60,000 nt of DNA from Cristatella mucedo. Lineage: Eukaryota > Bryozoa > Phylactolaemata > Cristatellidae. Where the stretch lies: assembly GCA_009760855.2 (NCBI GenBank), contig WPIO01000177.1, positions 126,001 to 186,000 of the forward strand. The letters are read 5' to 3'. The position numbers and the translations under genes were made by a program. Below the pieces are notes generated by a model. The model did no database searches. It was not told the origin of the DNA and saw only the letters and a list, made by a program, of their open reading frames with translations. Shown here in pieces: positions 46,795 to 57,385 of this stretch; positions within the stretch are counted from its first letter, which is position 1; each line of letters begins with the position of its first letter.

Positions 46795-47445
46795 ATGTCG
46801 AGAGCAAATGCCAGTGACGGTTTCTTGTTTTTAAGGTTTTCTCTCAAGAAATGCAATGTTCAGAAGCTATGCTATTCTGTATTGAATAGAAATAGACACA
46901 TGAGAACCCATAACAACAACTCATTCAACAGTCATCGGTTTCAATCAGTAATAAAACTCGGGAGCAACAGACTTGTAATAACGGGTACCTCATTCTCACC
47001 TCATCGCAGGCTTGAACGTCGTTTCAAGAAATCTGGCTCTGATGCAGATCTAGTCAATTGCAAAGACTTCCTTCGATTTTACACCCGAAAGCTTAAAAAA
47101 ACCAGGGCTTCTTTTTTCATTAGAAAGCTGAATTCCTGCCAGTCGGATACTGAACAGATTTATAAGACAGTAAACCATTTATTGGCCAATGTTGTGAAGT
47201 CTGACTCACCAGATGTTAAGGGCTCAGCCGAAAAGTTTTCAGCCTTCTTTACTGACAAAATTGTGCAAATTCGTGCCTCCATTAAGCCCCCTCCGACTAA
47301 AGCAATCGCGGTTCCACAACCTGTGACCTTCCTTAAAAGGTTCTCCGAGGTTTTTACTCCTGATACGCTGCGCTGTGCCGTCATTTCTCTTTGTCGCATT
47401 AAAGCTGTGCTACACCATCCACTGGCCTCTGAACCCGAACCCTAA
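46795..47445 (+). pseudogene. LINE ORF2 linker of a second L2-like family, truncated
   Basis: A 216-codon open frame contains RRLERRFKKSGSDADLVN, RKLKKTRASFFIRKLNSCQ, VNHLLANV and EKFSAFFTDKIVQIR, the order seen between the endonuclease and reverse transcriptase domains in L2-like ORF2 proteins. It ends after PDTLRCAVISLCRIKA, just where the reverse transcriptase should begin. The residues differ clearly from the corresponding part of copy 2, so this is another family or an old subfamily. With neither catalytic domain it is a fragment; the first ATG is not meaningful. Confidence 0.65.
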
Positions 47446-47532
47446 TCACCTCAGCAGATACCACAAATATTGTGAGCCCTTCCAACTGTAAGGCAAATAG
47501 ATGTGTGGTAAGTAACCTACAATCCAGACAGA

Positions 47533-48600
47533 GTGTCACATGGACCTTTTCGGGTTATGGCTCCCACGAATATTTTCGATGCACTGCGGTATAGTTGCCA
47601 TTTCCACAATAAAACTCAGAACACTACGGTCTTTAATTATACAGATTGGTGTTACAGGCTCACCCACCAAATTATAAGCCATTTCTCGTTCTCATGCTAT
47701 GGCCTCTCATGGACCGAGCCAGCCGGCCTATTTACACATTCAAACGGCGGTATAATTGCCATTTCCACAAAATGCTTCGCGAAAACACGATTTTGATTCA
47801 AAAGTATAAATTCCACCGTGCAAAGTCTACCCATCAAATTTCCTGCGATTGTGCTTTCGCGGCCTCTTACTATTGCCTCCAGTGGCCAGGCCCAGATGGG
47901 CGTCCTATATAATCAAACTGCAATACAGCTGCCATTTCCACAATAGTCGCTGTGCAACTTCGGTTTTGATTCCACGTTATAAGGAATAGCATTTTGAATT
48001 TTCCAACAAAATTTCATAGCATGGCGAATAGGAATTCTCATGCTACGATGACCTCCGATGGCCCGGGCATGCCCGGGCATACCACGCTTCTTTCATATTC
48101 GAGCTCTGATGCAGCTGCCATTCCCACGCTAGGAGTAACGCAACTGTGGTTTTGATTCCACCTTATATAGAAACCAGTGTTCCAGGTTCACCTTGGAAAT
48201 TTCATGCGACTGGATGGGCGTTTTTACGCTATAATCTCTAATGGCTTGGGCCAGTCAACGTCCCTACAAATTCCATCAGCGAAACAGCTACAATTACCAC
48301 AACAAGCTTTGAAAAAACGCGGTTTTGAATTCACTATACAGAAAACAGTGTTTCAGGTTTATCCGCTAAACTTCTTGAAATTCAGCATTCGCGCTATAAT
48401 GTTATGGCCTCCAATGGCCCGGACCAGCCAGCCTTCTTAAATATTTGAACTGCGATACAGCTTCCATTTCAACAACAGGCTTTGCACAATTGAGGCTGTT
48501 AATCCACGTAATAAAAAAAGTGTTTCGGGTTTACCGACTAACTTTCATGACTCTGGGCAGGCGTGTTCGAATGTTATGGCCTCCAATGAGCTAGGCTATA
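47533..48600. repeat. Degenerate tandem repeat, ~173-bp unit, forward orientation
   Basis: Six units are visible from the motif CAGCTGCCATTTCCACAA at 47597, 47758, 47931, 48117, 48291 and 48463, spacings 161-186 bp. Each unit also has ATGGCCTCCAATGGCCCGG, GGTTTTGATTCCAC and GTTTACCxACCAAATTTCAT-type blocks in the same order. Units are strongly diverged from each other, unlike the satellite at the left of the window, so this is an old array. Confidence 0.75.
48061..48078. repeat. Perfect 18-bp palindrome inside the repeat
   Basis: GCCCGGGCATGCCCGGGC equals its own reverse complement. It arises from a local doubling of the GGCCCGGGCC block of one repeat unit. Confidence 0.9.
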
Positions 48601-48639
48601 TGAGTCAAAGAATTTTGTTGAGAAGGCAGGTGTATCGAC

Positions 48640-49243
48640 TTGACTATTTAGAGCTGCCATTTGGGCCGGGCTAACGGAGGCCATAGCCTAAGACCGTGTC
48701 ATTGCAATCTACTGAAAATTGACGGATAAACCTGGTATACTATTCTTTATCATTAAAAATCAGAACCATAGTTTTACAATGTTTATTGTGGAAATATCGG
48801 CTGTAATGCAGTTCAATTATTTCGGACTGCAATTTGGATAGGTCCGCTGGAGGCGATAGCATGAAAACACGCGAGCGTGCAATTGCATGAAATCTGGTGT
48901 GCTGCCACTAACCACATTTGCATGCTTACCCTGTGCATGTCACCCCTAACCATGTTATTCGTTTTGTTTGTTTTTCAAGCATGATTTTACTTACCATTTA
49001 ATTGCATTTCCCTTTGCAGCAAATGTAAAGCGCCTAGAAAGAGATTAAGTTCTCTGAGGGCGCTTTATCAAGTACATTATTATTATTATTATTAAACTTA
49101 GATAAATTTCTCCAATTTGGAATCAAAATCCCAATTGCATGAAGCTTTGGTGGAAATAGCGGCTGTATCACTGTTCGTATTTGTAAATAGACTTGTGGAC
49201 CCAGGCCATTTGAAGCCATAGCACGAGAAAGCTCCTGCACAAC
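48640..49243. repeat. Same ~173-bp repeat in reverse orientation
   Basis: Blocks such as GGAGGCCATAGC, ATTGTGGAAATATCGGCTGT, GGTGGAAATAGCGGCTGTAT and AATTTGGAATCAAAATC are the reverse complements of the forward-array blocks. The orientation therefore switches near 48.6 kb. A short LINE copy sits inside at 48900-49094. Confidence 0.65.
48900..49094 (+). mobile_element. LINE 3'-end insertion, ~195 bp (copy 6)
   Basis: It starts in the LINE 3' UTR (TGCCACTAACCACATTTGCA), carries the complete tail (GCAAATGTAAAGCGCC, GAGATTAAGTTCTCTGAGGG, GCTTTATCAAG) and ends in (ATT)n. On both sides the ~173-bp repeat continues, so this is an insertion into it. Confidence 0.9.
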
Positions 49244-50700
49244 TAATCACTCCACAGAGTCAGCATTGCTTAGGGTATAAAACGATCTACTTAGACATGG
49301 GTAGAGTGGCTCTGCTTGTTTTGCTTGATCTTTCGGCAGCTTTTGATACCATCGATCACAAAGTTCTTCTAGAGCGCCTCTCATCTCGCCTGGGCATCAC
49401 TGGCACTGCTCTGCAGTGGTTCAGGTCCTATCTCAGTGGGACACTCCAGAGTATTGACGTGAATGGACAAAGATCATCTGAAGTACCTTTGAAATATGGA
49501 GTACCTCAGGGCTCCGTGCTAGGTCCGGTTCTTTTCACGGTTTATACTCTCCCTCTTGCTGATGTGATCGCCAAGCACAATCTAGGCTTTCACTTCTATG
49601 CGGATGACACTCAGTTGTACCTTTGCTTTGATCCCTCCCAGCCTTCGAGCACCTCAAATTCTCTCAACTCACTTGCTGCATGTATTGATGACATCCGCAC
49701 ATGGATGGCATCAAATTTTCTAAAACTAAACGATGATAAAACTAACTTACTAGTTATGGGCAAACCCAGTGTGATTCACAAATTGGAAAGGCTGACGCTC
49801 AAAATTGGCTCCACCAGCATATCTCCAGTTGAATCAGCTCGAAATCTAGGTGTCATATTCCAAAGCGACCTCTCGTTAGACGACCATATCAGCTCCACAG
49901 TCAAATCTTCCTATTTTCAGCTACATAAATTTGCTCAAATTCGGGCTTGGTTAGATAAGGATACCACATCTAAGTTGGTCCATGCATTCGTGACATCCCG
50001 TCTCGACTTCTGCAACTCACTGCTTACTGGCCTACCAGCATGTGCGATCAGGCGATTGCAGCTAGTGCAAAACTCTGCAGCTAGGCTTGTCTGTCGTGAG
50101 CGTCGCAGTTGCCACATTACTCCACTTCTCGCCGACCTGCACTGGCTACCAGTCAAGCAACGGATTGACTTCAAGGTATTGTCGCTCACTTTTAGGTCCC
50201 TTCATTCTATGGCTCCAGCCTATCTCTCAGATATAGGCCAAGAATCGTACCACCTGCTTTTCGGAATCCAACAGTCTACAAATACCTCGTACAAACCTTA
50301 AATCCTTTGGAGACCATGCATTTAGTTCGTATGCTCCCAAAGCGTGGAACTCTCTCCCGAATTGCGTCAGAACATCCCCTGACCTGACCACATTTAAAAG
50401 GAACTTAAAAACACACCTATTTAGGACAGTATTGAGTGGGTCCCTGTGATTCGTCCTTGATGTGCTTATGCGTGCTGAGACTGTGCATGCTGCCACTAAC
50501 CAAATTTGCATGCTGACCCTGTGCATGTCACCCCTAACCATGTTATTCATTTTGTTTGTTTTTCAAGCATGCTTTTACTTACCATTCAATTGCATTTCCC
50601 TTTGCAGCAAATGTAAAGCGCCTAGAAAGAGATTAATTTCTCTGGGGGCGCTTTATCAAGTGCATTATTATTATTATTGTTATTATTATTATTATTATTA
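49244..50700 (+). mobile_element. L2/CR1-group LINE, 5'-truncated copy with target duplication (copy 7)
   Basis: The LINE starts at CTAATCACTCCACAGAGTCA and ends in (ATT)n. ACAACT is present on both sides (49239-49244 and 50700-50705), and the host ~173-bp repeat resumes as CTGCACAAAATTTGGTGG, so the boundaries and a 6-bp duplication are well supported. The 3' UTR contains TGCATGCTGACCCTGTGCAT and the tail hairpin AAAGCGCC (50615) / GGCGCTTT (50647). Confidence 0.92.
49297..50452 (+). pseudogene. LINE ORF2 reverse transcriptase, mostly open, one late frameshift
   Basis: The open frame 49297-50301 contains LDLSAAFDTIDHKVLLERL (first catalytic aspartate), [14 protein letters not shown], the active-site [27 protein letters not shown], and [16 protein letters not shown]. 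After YLSDI a small deletion shifts the frame; the expected C-terminal block (LKSFGDHAFSSYAPKAWNSL, FKRNLKTHLFRT) continues in another frame to a stop near 50450. The finger domain start and the endonuclease are absent. It is closely similar to copy 5, so both descend from a recently active source. Confidence 0.88.
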
Positions 50701-50705
50701 CAACT

Positions 50706-50960
50706 GCACAAAATTTGGTGGTAAACGCTCTTCTATATAATTTGGAATCAAACCTGCAGTGTTATGACGTTTATCGTAAAAATGGCAGCTATATCACAGT
50801 TATTCGTGGGACTCCGGGTTACCACAGCAAGCACATAGCCCCACATTCACACCTCCTAAGTATACTAAAGGGCTATCTCTGTTATATAATCTCAATTTGT
50901 GCCGCACTTACCGAGGTTTGGCTGTATTGGTGAATTAAATTTCAACAGGGGCAAGCAACA
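50706..50960. repeat. ~173-bp repeat resumes (reverse orientation)
   Basis: TTGGAATCAAACCTGCAGTG and AAAATGGCAGCTATATCACAG match reverse-orientation blocks found before the LINE insertion. The repeat fades by about 50950. Confidence 0.6.
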
Positions 50961-51099
50961 AGCCGCCCCTAGGCTGTGCAGCCCATGCCCACGACACCAC
51001 ACTCACTAACCACTATTAAGTTCGTTCAGCACACTGTAAACTGAGTTGAATGTTGTACGCAATCGAAAATCGTGGATCTAATATCCGTTTGGTTTACAG

Positions 51100-52770
51100 A
51101 GGAGTGGAGCAGATTTCGGTAATAGTTCTGAAGATTGTAGTCCACTGTAGTTCATGGCATGGGAACACATGTAAATAATTTCGTGAACTACTTGTGGGTA
51201 CACTTTTAACAAAGCGTAGGGCAATAAGCATTCAAAAACAATGTCGCCCAAAAGGTTTGTCGGATTACTGACTGCGTCGGGCTGATTGAAGTAGACATGC
51301 ATTGGGGTAGTAGCCCAGACATCTGCAGCCCATTTTTGGAGAAAGGGAGTGGCAGAAACATCAAAACTAGTGCACTTCGTTGCAATTTAAATTTAAGTTG
51401 GAAAATCGTACACTAATTTTTGGCGAATTTGGGGCCCACAAAAGTGGATTATGGTATATGCCCAGACCAATGGATTCGACAGCTGTGCATTGCCCAAGAA
51501 CAAACACGCTCCATACCTGAAGGTGTGAAATTGCTGCCCTTACCATGGTAAATTTCGGGTTGATTTGTGGTGGATTGTCATAGATGTATGTATTGGCCCG
51601 AGCTTTTTCAGTCGATTACAGTGCATTGCGTTAAATCCCCCATGCACAATGGCTTGAAGATATGTGGATGCTTTAATTACAGTGCGCTTTTTATGTAATC
51701 CAAAATGGAGCTTCAAGCACATTTTTAGTGGTTTGGCTATGGATTCAACAGGATTTTGTTTGCAGCCAGGGCCATTGCAGTCGATTTCTGTACAATGTTT
51801 GAGTACGCCTGTACCCATTTCGTAAAATTATCCTAGTACACTGTGCAGAAATTATGGTATGATGTGCAATCAAATACAGTATACAAACAAGTATAACATA
51901 CAATTAAAATTGGAGCATCTTGAGAACAATTTCTAGTCATTTTAATATGTATTGCCGCATTTATTCGAGCAGTAGCAGATAAGCGTCCGAGAGCGAGAGC
52001 TCACCGTGGCATTACATGAGTGCACTGTAAACGTAATATGCTGTAGCAAGCGATCTAAACTTGAGCTTCTTGCTTCAATGTCTTGTGGATTCTCGATGGA
52101 TTGTAGTGAATTTCTATATTTTCCGTGGCCATTGCAGTAAATTGATATGCACTGCCAGAAAACTAATGTGTGAACCTGCTTGAAATTATTTGATTCACTC
52201 GATTGTTATTGATAGCTGTGCGTTTCGGGAGATTGTGCATATGAAATGAATAGAAATTATGTGAATGTGCTTAAAACATAGTGCACTTTAATATGCATTC
52301 AAAATTAAAACTTGGATCATCCAATTTCTGGGCATTTTTCTGGCGATTGTAGTAAATTGCCGTTGCCCGAGTCATTAAAGTCAATTGTAGCACTTTGCAT
52401 TAGAAGGGGCATGCACAACGGGTAACAGTTTTGTGGGTGCACTTTAAGCATGCACTATTCTATGCAAATTAAAATGTAGCTTGAAGTAGCCGATTGCAGG
52501 GAGGATTTTTGGTGGACTAGAGCTGATCAAGGTAATTGCCCAGGCCATTTTAAGCGATTGCAACATATTGCCCGAGATCACGGATGCTCAATGGCTTGAA
52601 GTTATGTATGTGCATTCAGGCAAGCTACTTCAAGGCACTTTTAGTGGATTGCTGTATTTGCCCGTACCATTGAAATCAATTGCATCGCATTGCATGAGAA
52701 AGGGAATATACGAATGTTTGGGTTCGCTGAAAATAGAGGGTACTTTAATATACAGTGATTACAGTGGGCT
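51100..52770. repeat. More diverged ~120-240-bp tandem repeat, probably the same family
   Basis: A block of the type TTTTAGTGG..TTGCCC.GGCCATT..AGTCGATTGCAGTGCATTGC recurs near 51470, 51609, 51778, 52135, 52378, 52552 and 52673, with spacings of about 121-243 bp plus one double gap. TGCCCAGGCCATTTTAAGCG resembles the reverse-orientation GGCCCGGGCCATTGGAGG block of the neighbouring array. Kinship with the ~173-bp repeat is probable but not certain. Confidence 0.5.
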
Positions 52771-52805
52771 GTGACACTTACATTATGGAAATGTATGCAG
52801 CTTTC

Positions 52806-52855
52806 TGATCTCGAACACTCACACGCATGAGCACACGCACACACACACACACACA
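52806..52855. repeat. (CA)n microsatellite, imperfect
   Basis: CACACGCATGAGCACACGCA leads into a pure CA run of about ten units. Confidence 0.9.
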
Positions 52856-53164
52856 AATAGAAAGCAAGGCCAAGGAAACTGCCTGCACATAAATGGATAA
52901 ATGAACCACGTAACTCTGTAAACTGAAAATGCACCAGCAATGGCAAAACACTACACGGTCTAGATGCAGGCCAGCGACCAAACCTCTCACCTCCGTGGAT
53001 GATATTCAAATTGTGAATTATGAACCCCAATTAAATGCATCCACAGCCGCAATTTTTGAAGAGCAAGGGCGATGAAACCCAATCGGTGTGTGCCCCTTTA
53101 CAGGCAGTCAGAATTACCGAATCGAAACAAGGCACCAGCAGATCCTAGCTCATCTGGAACATTA

Positions 53165-53265
53165 TAGTAATGTTCATAATAATATAAAGACATTTGTGTC
53201 GAATTCTAAGAGAACCAAATCACATTCTAGGCACTTTACATGTGCTGGAAAGGATTCTGTAAGAA
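53165..53265 (-). mobile_element. Decayed LINE 3' tail (copy 8)
   Basis: On the minus strand CCAGCACATGTAAAGTGCCT, GATTTGGTTCTCTTAGAAT and TATATTATTATG align with the LINE tail GCAGCAAATGTAAAGCGCCT, GATTAAGTTCTCTGAGGGC and (ATT)n. It is strongly mutated and lacks any upstream LINE sequence. Confidence 0.55.
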
Positions 53266-53433
53266 GTGTAAACAATCAGAATACCAACCCAATACGGGTT
53301 TTTTAAGTCAGTTCGCACAGTGTTAATGTACACCGGACATACAAAAGACCATACCTAGTCGCAGTGCAAGCATCGTCAGCTCCTGCTTACGTAGGCCAAA
53401 GACGACTGGGATTACCTCTGCACAGGATCCTAC

Positions 53434-53511
53434 CTGCGGGCAGCCAGCCTTGGCTTCCCCAGTGCTGTGGTCCATATCGGTCACTCGGAGGACTTCGTTG
53501 CTCAGTGCAGT
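53434..53511 (-). other. Possible 78-nt host exon (weak)
   Basis: On the minus strand an open 78-nt segment lies between an AG (…AATGCAG) and a GT donor (CCGCAG|GTAGGA), reading TALSNEVLRVTDMDHSTGEA and onward to AKAGCPQ. Composition looks coding and length divides by three. I do not recognise the protein and see no neighbouring exon. It could equally be chance. Confidence 0.2.
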
Positions 53512-53749
53512 CTGCATTTACTTGCAATTGACAACAACAGTATCGATCGGGGAGCAGATGATAGATAGTATGTATTTTCAATGTATTATTGAGGCATACA
53601 AAAATGGAAGTCACACAATTCTCGATGATGATAGATAATATGTATTGTCAATGAATTATTGAGGTAAGCAAAAAGAAGGAATCACACAATCACAATTCTC
53701 TTTCTCGATTATCCAAGGCCTGGAGCTTTACTTTCTGCAATCATAGCTA

Positions 53750-53800
53750 TATATATGTATGTATATATATATATGTATATATATAGAGAGAGAGAGATAA
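53750..53800. repeat. TA/TG then GA microsatellite
   Basis: TATATATATGTATGTATATA is followed by AGAGAGAGAGATA. No gene is visible around it, between 53520 and 54230. Confidence 0.9.
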
Positions 53801-54284
53801 CCTATCTTACATAAACAAGAACTAATTGTAGTGTCCTGATGTAAAATCACAGCTGAACTCATGAAGTATTGGCCAAGTTATGAAATTTATAAGCTACACA
53901 GCTACAGTGAAAATGAAGCTTTCTTAAAGTCACAAGACTGTACCTTAACAAGCTTCTCGCATGTACCTCGATCTACCAAGGTTCAAAATGCTAGGATACA
54001 AGTCATATACGATGCAGAGATCAGTTAACTTGTTATCTTTAGATATGTTGCTACCGGTTTGAATTCTCGTTAAGAACTTCCAATCCAATTTCCAACATAT
54101 TTGTCTTTTGCAAGGTAAACTATGCAAATATTTGATTATCGATCAAATTTTAAGTATTTTGTGACTGTCCCCTTCAATTTCTTTTTAGGCAGCTTGCATG
54201 TTCTGTAAACGAATAAATAGTTAATAAATAATTCATTTGTATAACGCCCTAAGAGAAATTGATCTCTATTCAGGAGCACCACAT

Positions 54285-54370
54285 ATGCGACCTGGCTCGA
54301 GCCCACGACCTCGGTCAGACTTTGGTAGGGGCGAGCACCTTAACCACTGGGCCAAACCAACGAGACCGTA
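54285..54370 (-). mobile_element. tRNA-like SINE head joined to the LINE tail
   Basis: On the minus strand TTTGGCCCAGTGGTTAAGG supplies an A-box-like motif, and GGTCGTGGGCTCGAGCC a B box (54294-54303). After GGTCGCATATGTGGTGC the sequence goes directly into the LINE tail. The arrangement tRNA head plus LINE 3' end is that of SINEs mobilised by a partner LINE. The head resembles, but is not identical to, that of family S. Secondary structure was not folded, so a real tRNA gene is not claimed. Confidence 0.6.
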
Positions 54371-54589
54371 GGGTTAGAGGTGACTTGCACAGCGTGTTAA
54401 TGAGTAAACTATGGTTAAGTGAGCATGCACAGTGTCAGCACACATAAGCACACGAAGAAGGAATCCCGCGGATCCACTAAATGCTGTAATAAACAGGTAT
54501 GTTTCTAGCTACTTTTTAAATGCTGTCAAATCAGGGGGTGTCGTGACGTCAGTCTGGATTGAGCTCCGCAACTGGGGCACCGTACAAAC

Positions 54590-54632
54590 TAAAAATTACC
54601 CTTAGTTACCCTTAGTTACCCTTGGTTACTTT
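54590..54632. repeat. Short TTACCCTTAG tandem (3-4 units)
   Basis: A 10-bp unit, TTACCCTTAG, is repeated about three and a half times exactly at the internal deletion junction of the LINE copy, suggesting slippage or filler DNA during repair. Confidence 0.8.
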
Positions 54633-54890
54633 AGTGGCTCCTCGGATGATTGTTGCACATTTACATCAATTCCAAGTCTCCTACTGAGATAGGACCTAAG
54701 CTATTGTAGTGCCAGTGATGCCTAGGCGAGATGAGAGGCACTTGATAAGGATTTCGGATTCATTGTATCTAATGCAGCCAAAAGATGAAGCAAAATGAGC
54801 AGAGAGACTTCAGCTAAGTCTGCATTCCTTCCTGAGAAGTCGTTATATACCCGAAGAAATGCTGACCGTGGAATGATCAGCTAAAACCAT

Positions 54891-56184
54891 ACTGGAGCTT
54901 ACTGGCTAGGTTTAAAGTTTCACTGTGTGAGTTTTCTTGGTCTGCCACTAGTTGAGCTTTACAAAAGTTGTGCTATACATGTCATAAGAACGACCTTGAA
55001 TTTCATATTTTGGAAATTTATAGCGAATTTATCTAACCAAAATCAGAAATAAAGTCCGGAAATGGTATGCAGACAGAGCTTAGCATAGCAATTTTAGCTC
55101 ATCAGTTTAAGAATTGATTTGAGTTATCGGATTTATAAAGCACAAAGCTACACTGTAGATTAAGCTATTTAAAAGTCAGAGGCAAGCACCTCAACCAGCA
55201 GCAAATATGTACCTTAATGTACCGAGGTTAAACAAGTTCGAACGTTAGTATATGATTATGGCAGCGGTTGGTATATATACTTTATTTGAAGATATGTCGC
55301 TTCTGGACTCCTTCCGGGTTAGACACGATTTGCCTTATCGCTTTTTAATGCTCGCTGAAAAATGGTCAACATTTTTATATTTTTTACTTCATTCCTAACG
55401 TCTGTCTTTTGAAAGAACCCTAAGCAAATATTTTATTGTGTACCAATCTCATCTGTATTTTCTTGACATTTACCCTAAATGCAACAACCGTTTTCAGAGG
55501 GGGCAGTGGTTTCACCGAGAACCAGGGACATATTTGCAATACTCGAACCGTCAGGGCAAGGTCGAGACGGCTAGTAGTTTTACTAGCCGGAAGACAAACT
55601 AAACGATGAGTTCACTGGAGACGCGAATGAAGGAGATAAGGAAAGCTTGGCGATGAGGGATTGCGGTCTGGCAAGGATTATGGCGACTACAAACGAGGCT
55701 TAAGCAAACTCAAAAGTCAACTACAACCCAAAAGATAAGGGGACAACAGCTCGAGCAGCTGCATTACTACGTAACCCTGGAGACTCGATGCCGTGGCCGA
55801 ATGGCATCAAATAAACGTTAACGACGCGAAGTCCAATAACGTCGAGTGAATAGAGCCCAGCCCGATGGCCACGACCATCATTGGTACTCTGCCTCTCCAA
55901 GCGGATCCCTAGCAAGCCGGCAAGTCCAGCTTTTTGTGCCTGGTGGCGCTCTGGCGGCTAGCCAGCATGAGCAGCAGGTTGATGTGCCGTCGGCCGGGCA
56001 AATGCGACCGTGTAACGCCACACGGGCAAATGAATTCCGAAGCTGCTGACAGCTTCGGCGAGTGCGGCTTTGGCACATTCATGCACACTGCACAGAGGTG
56101 AGGTATTCCATTCTGTTTATACAAGTGCCTTTGATCGCACGGCACTCTTCCGCGGTACCGAAGCCGGGTGCTGCTGGATTGCTA
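54891..56184. other. Intergenic sequence, mostly nothing recognised
   Basis: No confident gene. A perfect 9-bp hairpin, CGGCTAGTA-GTTT-TACTAGCCG, is at 55568-55589. A minus-strand frame at 55721-55915 contains LDVIGLRVVNVYLMP, faintly like a LINE endonuclease strand, but it is too short to call. Confidence 0.4.
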
Positions 56185-56330
56185 GGGTCGGTGGCGTCGG
56201 CCTTCCACGGTTTTAAGACCGTTGGCGACAGAAGCTTTAGCCCTGCAGGTCCCAGACTGTGCAACTCGCTTCCACAATTCTTACGCAACGACAACTATTC
56301 TCCTGCTGCCGACTGTGGCTAATCCTTTCA
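56185..56330 (+). pseudogene. LINE ORF2 C-terminal relic of another family
   Basis: The frame contains FKTVGDRSFSPAGPRLCNSL and PQFLRN, the typical C-terminal block of L2/CR1-group ORF2 (usual form GDRAFSVAAPRLWNSLP). The following residues are disrupted. It differs from copies 2, 5 and 7, so it belongs to a different LINE. Confidence 0.6.
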
Positions 56331-56560
56331 GCGGTCCTTCCTGAGCTGCTACTTCCATGCTACTCACTACGTCAACTGCTCTTCTGACTCTGCTATGCTT
56401 CCCACTTTCTCTTTGCTGCGTAAGAGGAAGTCAGTTGGCTACCGAATGCGTACCGAAAGCCGCTTAGTCTGTGAGTGCGCTATACAAAACTCTACTGCGT
56501 AAACACTTACACAGTCTGTGTGGCTTCGTGGAGGTACCGACGGAGATACATTACATTATT

Positions 56561-56607
56561 ACATTTACAATACTGAGCGGTCCTACATTTACAATACTGA
56601 GCGGTCC
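56561..56607. repeat. 24-bp tandem duplication
   Basis: ACATTTACAATACTGAGCGG followed by TCC occurs twice with a 24-bp period. No further copies are seen. Confidence 0.95.
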
Positions 56608-56739
56608 AAGCATGTTTCTTACGAAACCTTCACTCACGGTCACGACGTCTGTATGGCTACAACAGCATTTTCAGACAGGAGTTATCGCGGTAGCAGACGA
56701 TAAAGAACAATTAGCTGGAAAAAAGCAGAAGCCACGACG

Positions 56740-57385
56740 TAGCCCTTCCGAGAGAAGCTGGCGAGCCCCCAGCTGGGATGTGTGGGGGAGCGACGGCGTG
56801 GGGGTCGCCACGCTGGCAGGAGCTTAGCTTAAAACAGCGTCAGTTGCAGAGATCCCATCGGTCAGCTTTAAAGAAAAAAAAAAGTAACGAGGGCAGACGA
56901 CAAGAGCAGATTGACCCTAATGGTCTGCAACTAACCGCGTGTGCCGCGGCAGCGAGCCGGGCACGTTCCGCAAAGTTCTTCAGCTTCGAAAATGGAAAGC
57001 GCGATCGCTCGAAATTCTGGAACGCACCTAGAAGTGGGAGGGCTGTCTAGGCGAGTCTAGCCGTGGCAGGCGCGCTCACAGGCCGGCGCAACAAGACGAA
57101 GAGCGACGCGGTGTCGCGGCTTGCGAAGCGACCGCAGTACCGGCAGCCTGGGGCCGAGTGGCCGCGCGCCTAGCGAGACGGCGCGCACTACATTCGCCAA
57201 ACCGCCTAACAAGGTGACACATGCAGCACGATGTACGCAGCCCTGCCCGCGAACACTCGGCGCCGCCATGCCAGGCGAACGGGGACGGTGCAGGAGCGCC
57301 ATTCCCACCGGATGGCCTTCACACTGACACCCCAGCGCTCCGTGAATTCTGGGCACCGCTCCCAGCACTTCGTTCAGACACCAAG
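56740..57385 (+). promoter_or_regulatory. GC-rich promoter and 5' UTR region of the PP2A-A gene
   Basis: The sequence becomes CpG-rich from about 56740 and especially from 56940 up to the start codon. No TATA box is obvious. The bases around the start, CCAAGATGGCGTCC, match the YY1-type AAGATGGCG element often found near starts of TATA-less housekeeping genes. The transcription start cannot be placed. Minus-strand frames here (57057-57419) are composition artefacts. Confidence 0.55.
57268..57327 (+). other. Candidate upstream ORF in the 5' UTR
   Basis: GCCGCCATGCC at 57262-57272 is a good initiation context and opens a 19-codon frame (MPGERGRCRSAIPTGWPSH) ending at TGA 57327, before the main ATG and out of frame with it. 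If transcription starts upstream, it could dampen translation of the main frame. Confidence 0.4.

Larger units (their letters stand above)
54235..54890 (-). mobile_element. LINE copy with internal deletion and tRNA-like segment (copy 9)
   Basis: Read on the minus strand: reverse transcriptase region at 54890-54640 (GCCTCTCATCTCGCC, GGCATCACTGGCAC, GTCCTATCTCAGTAGG), an abrupt jump to the ORF2 end (about 54590-54480, ending ACAGCATTTAGTGGATCC), 3' UTR (TGCTTATGTGTGCTGACAC, CTGTGCAAGTCACCTCTAACC), a tRNA-like block at 54285-54370, then the LINE tail (GATCAATTTCTCTTAGGGCG) to about 54235. About 800 bp of ORF2 is missing and frames are broken. Confidence 0.75.
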
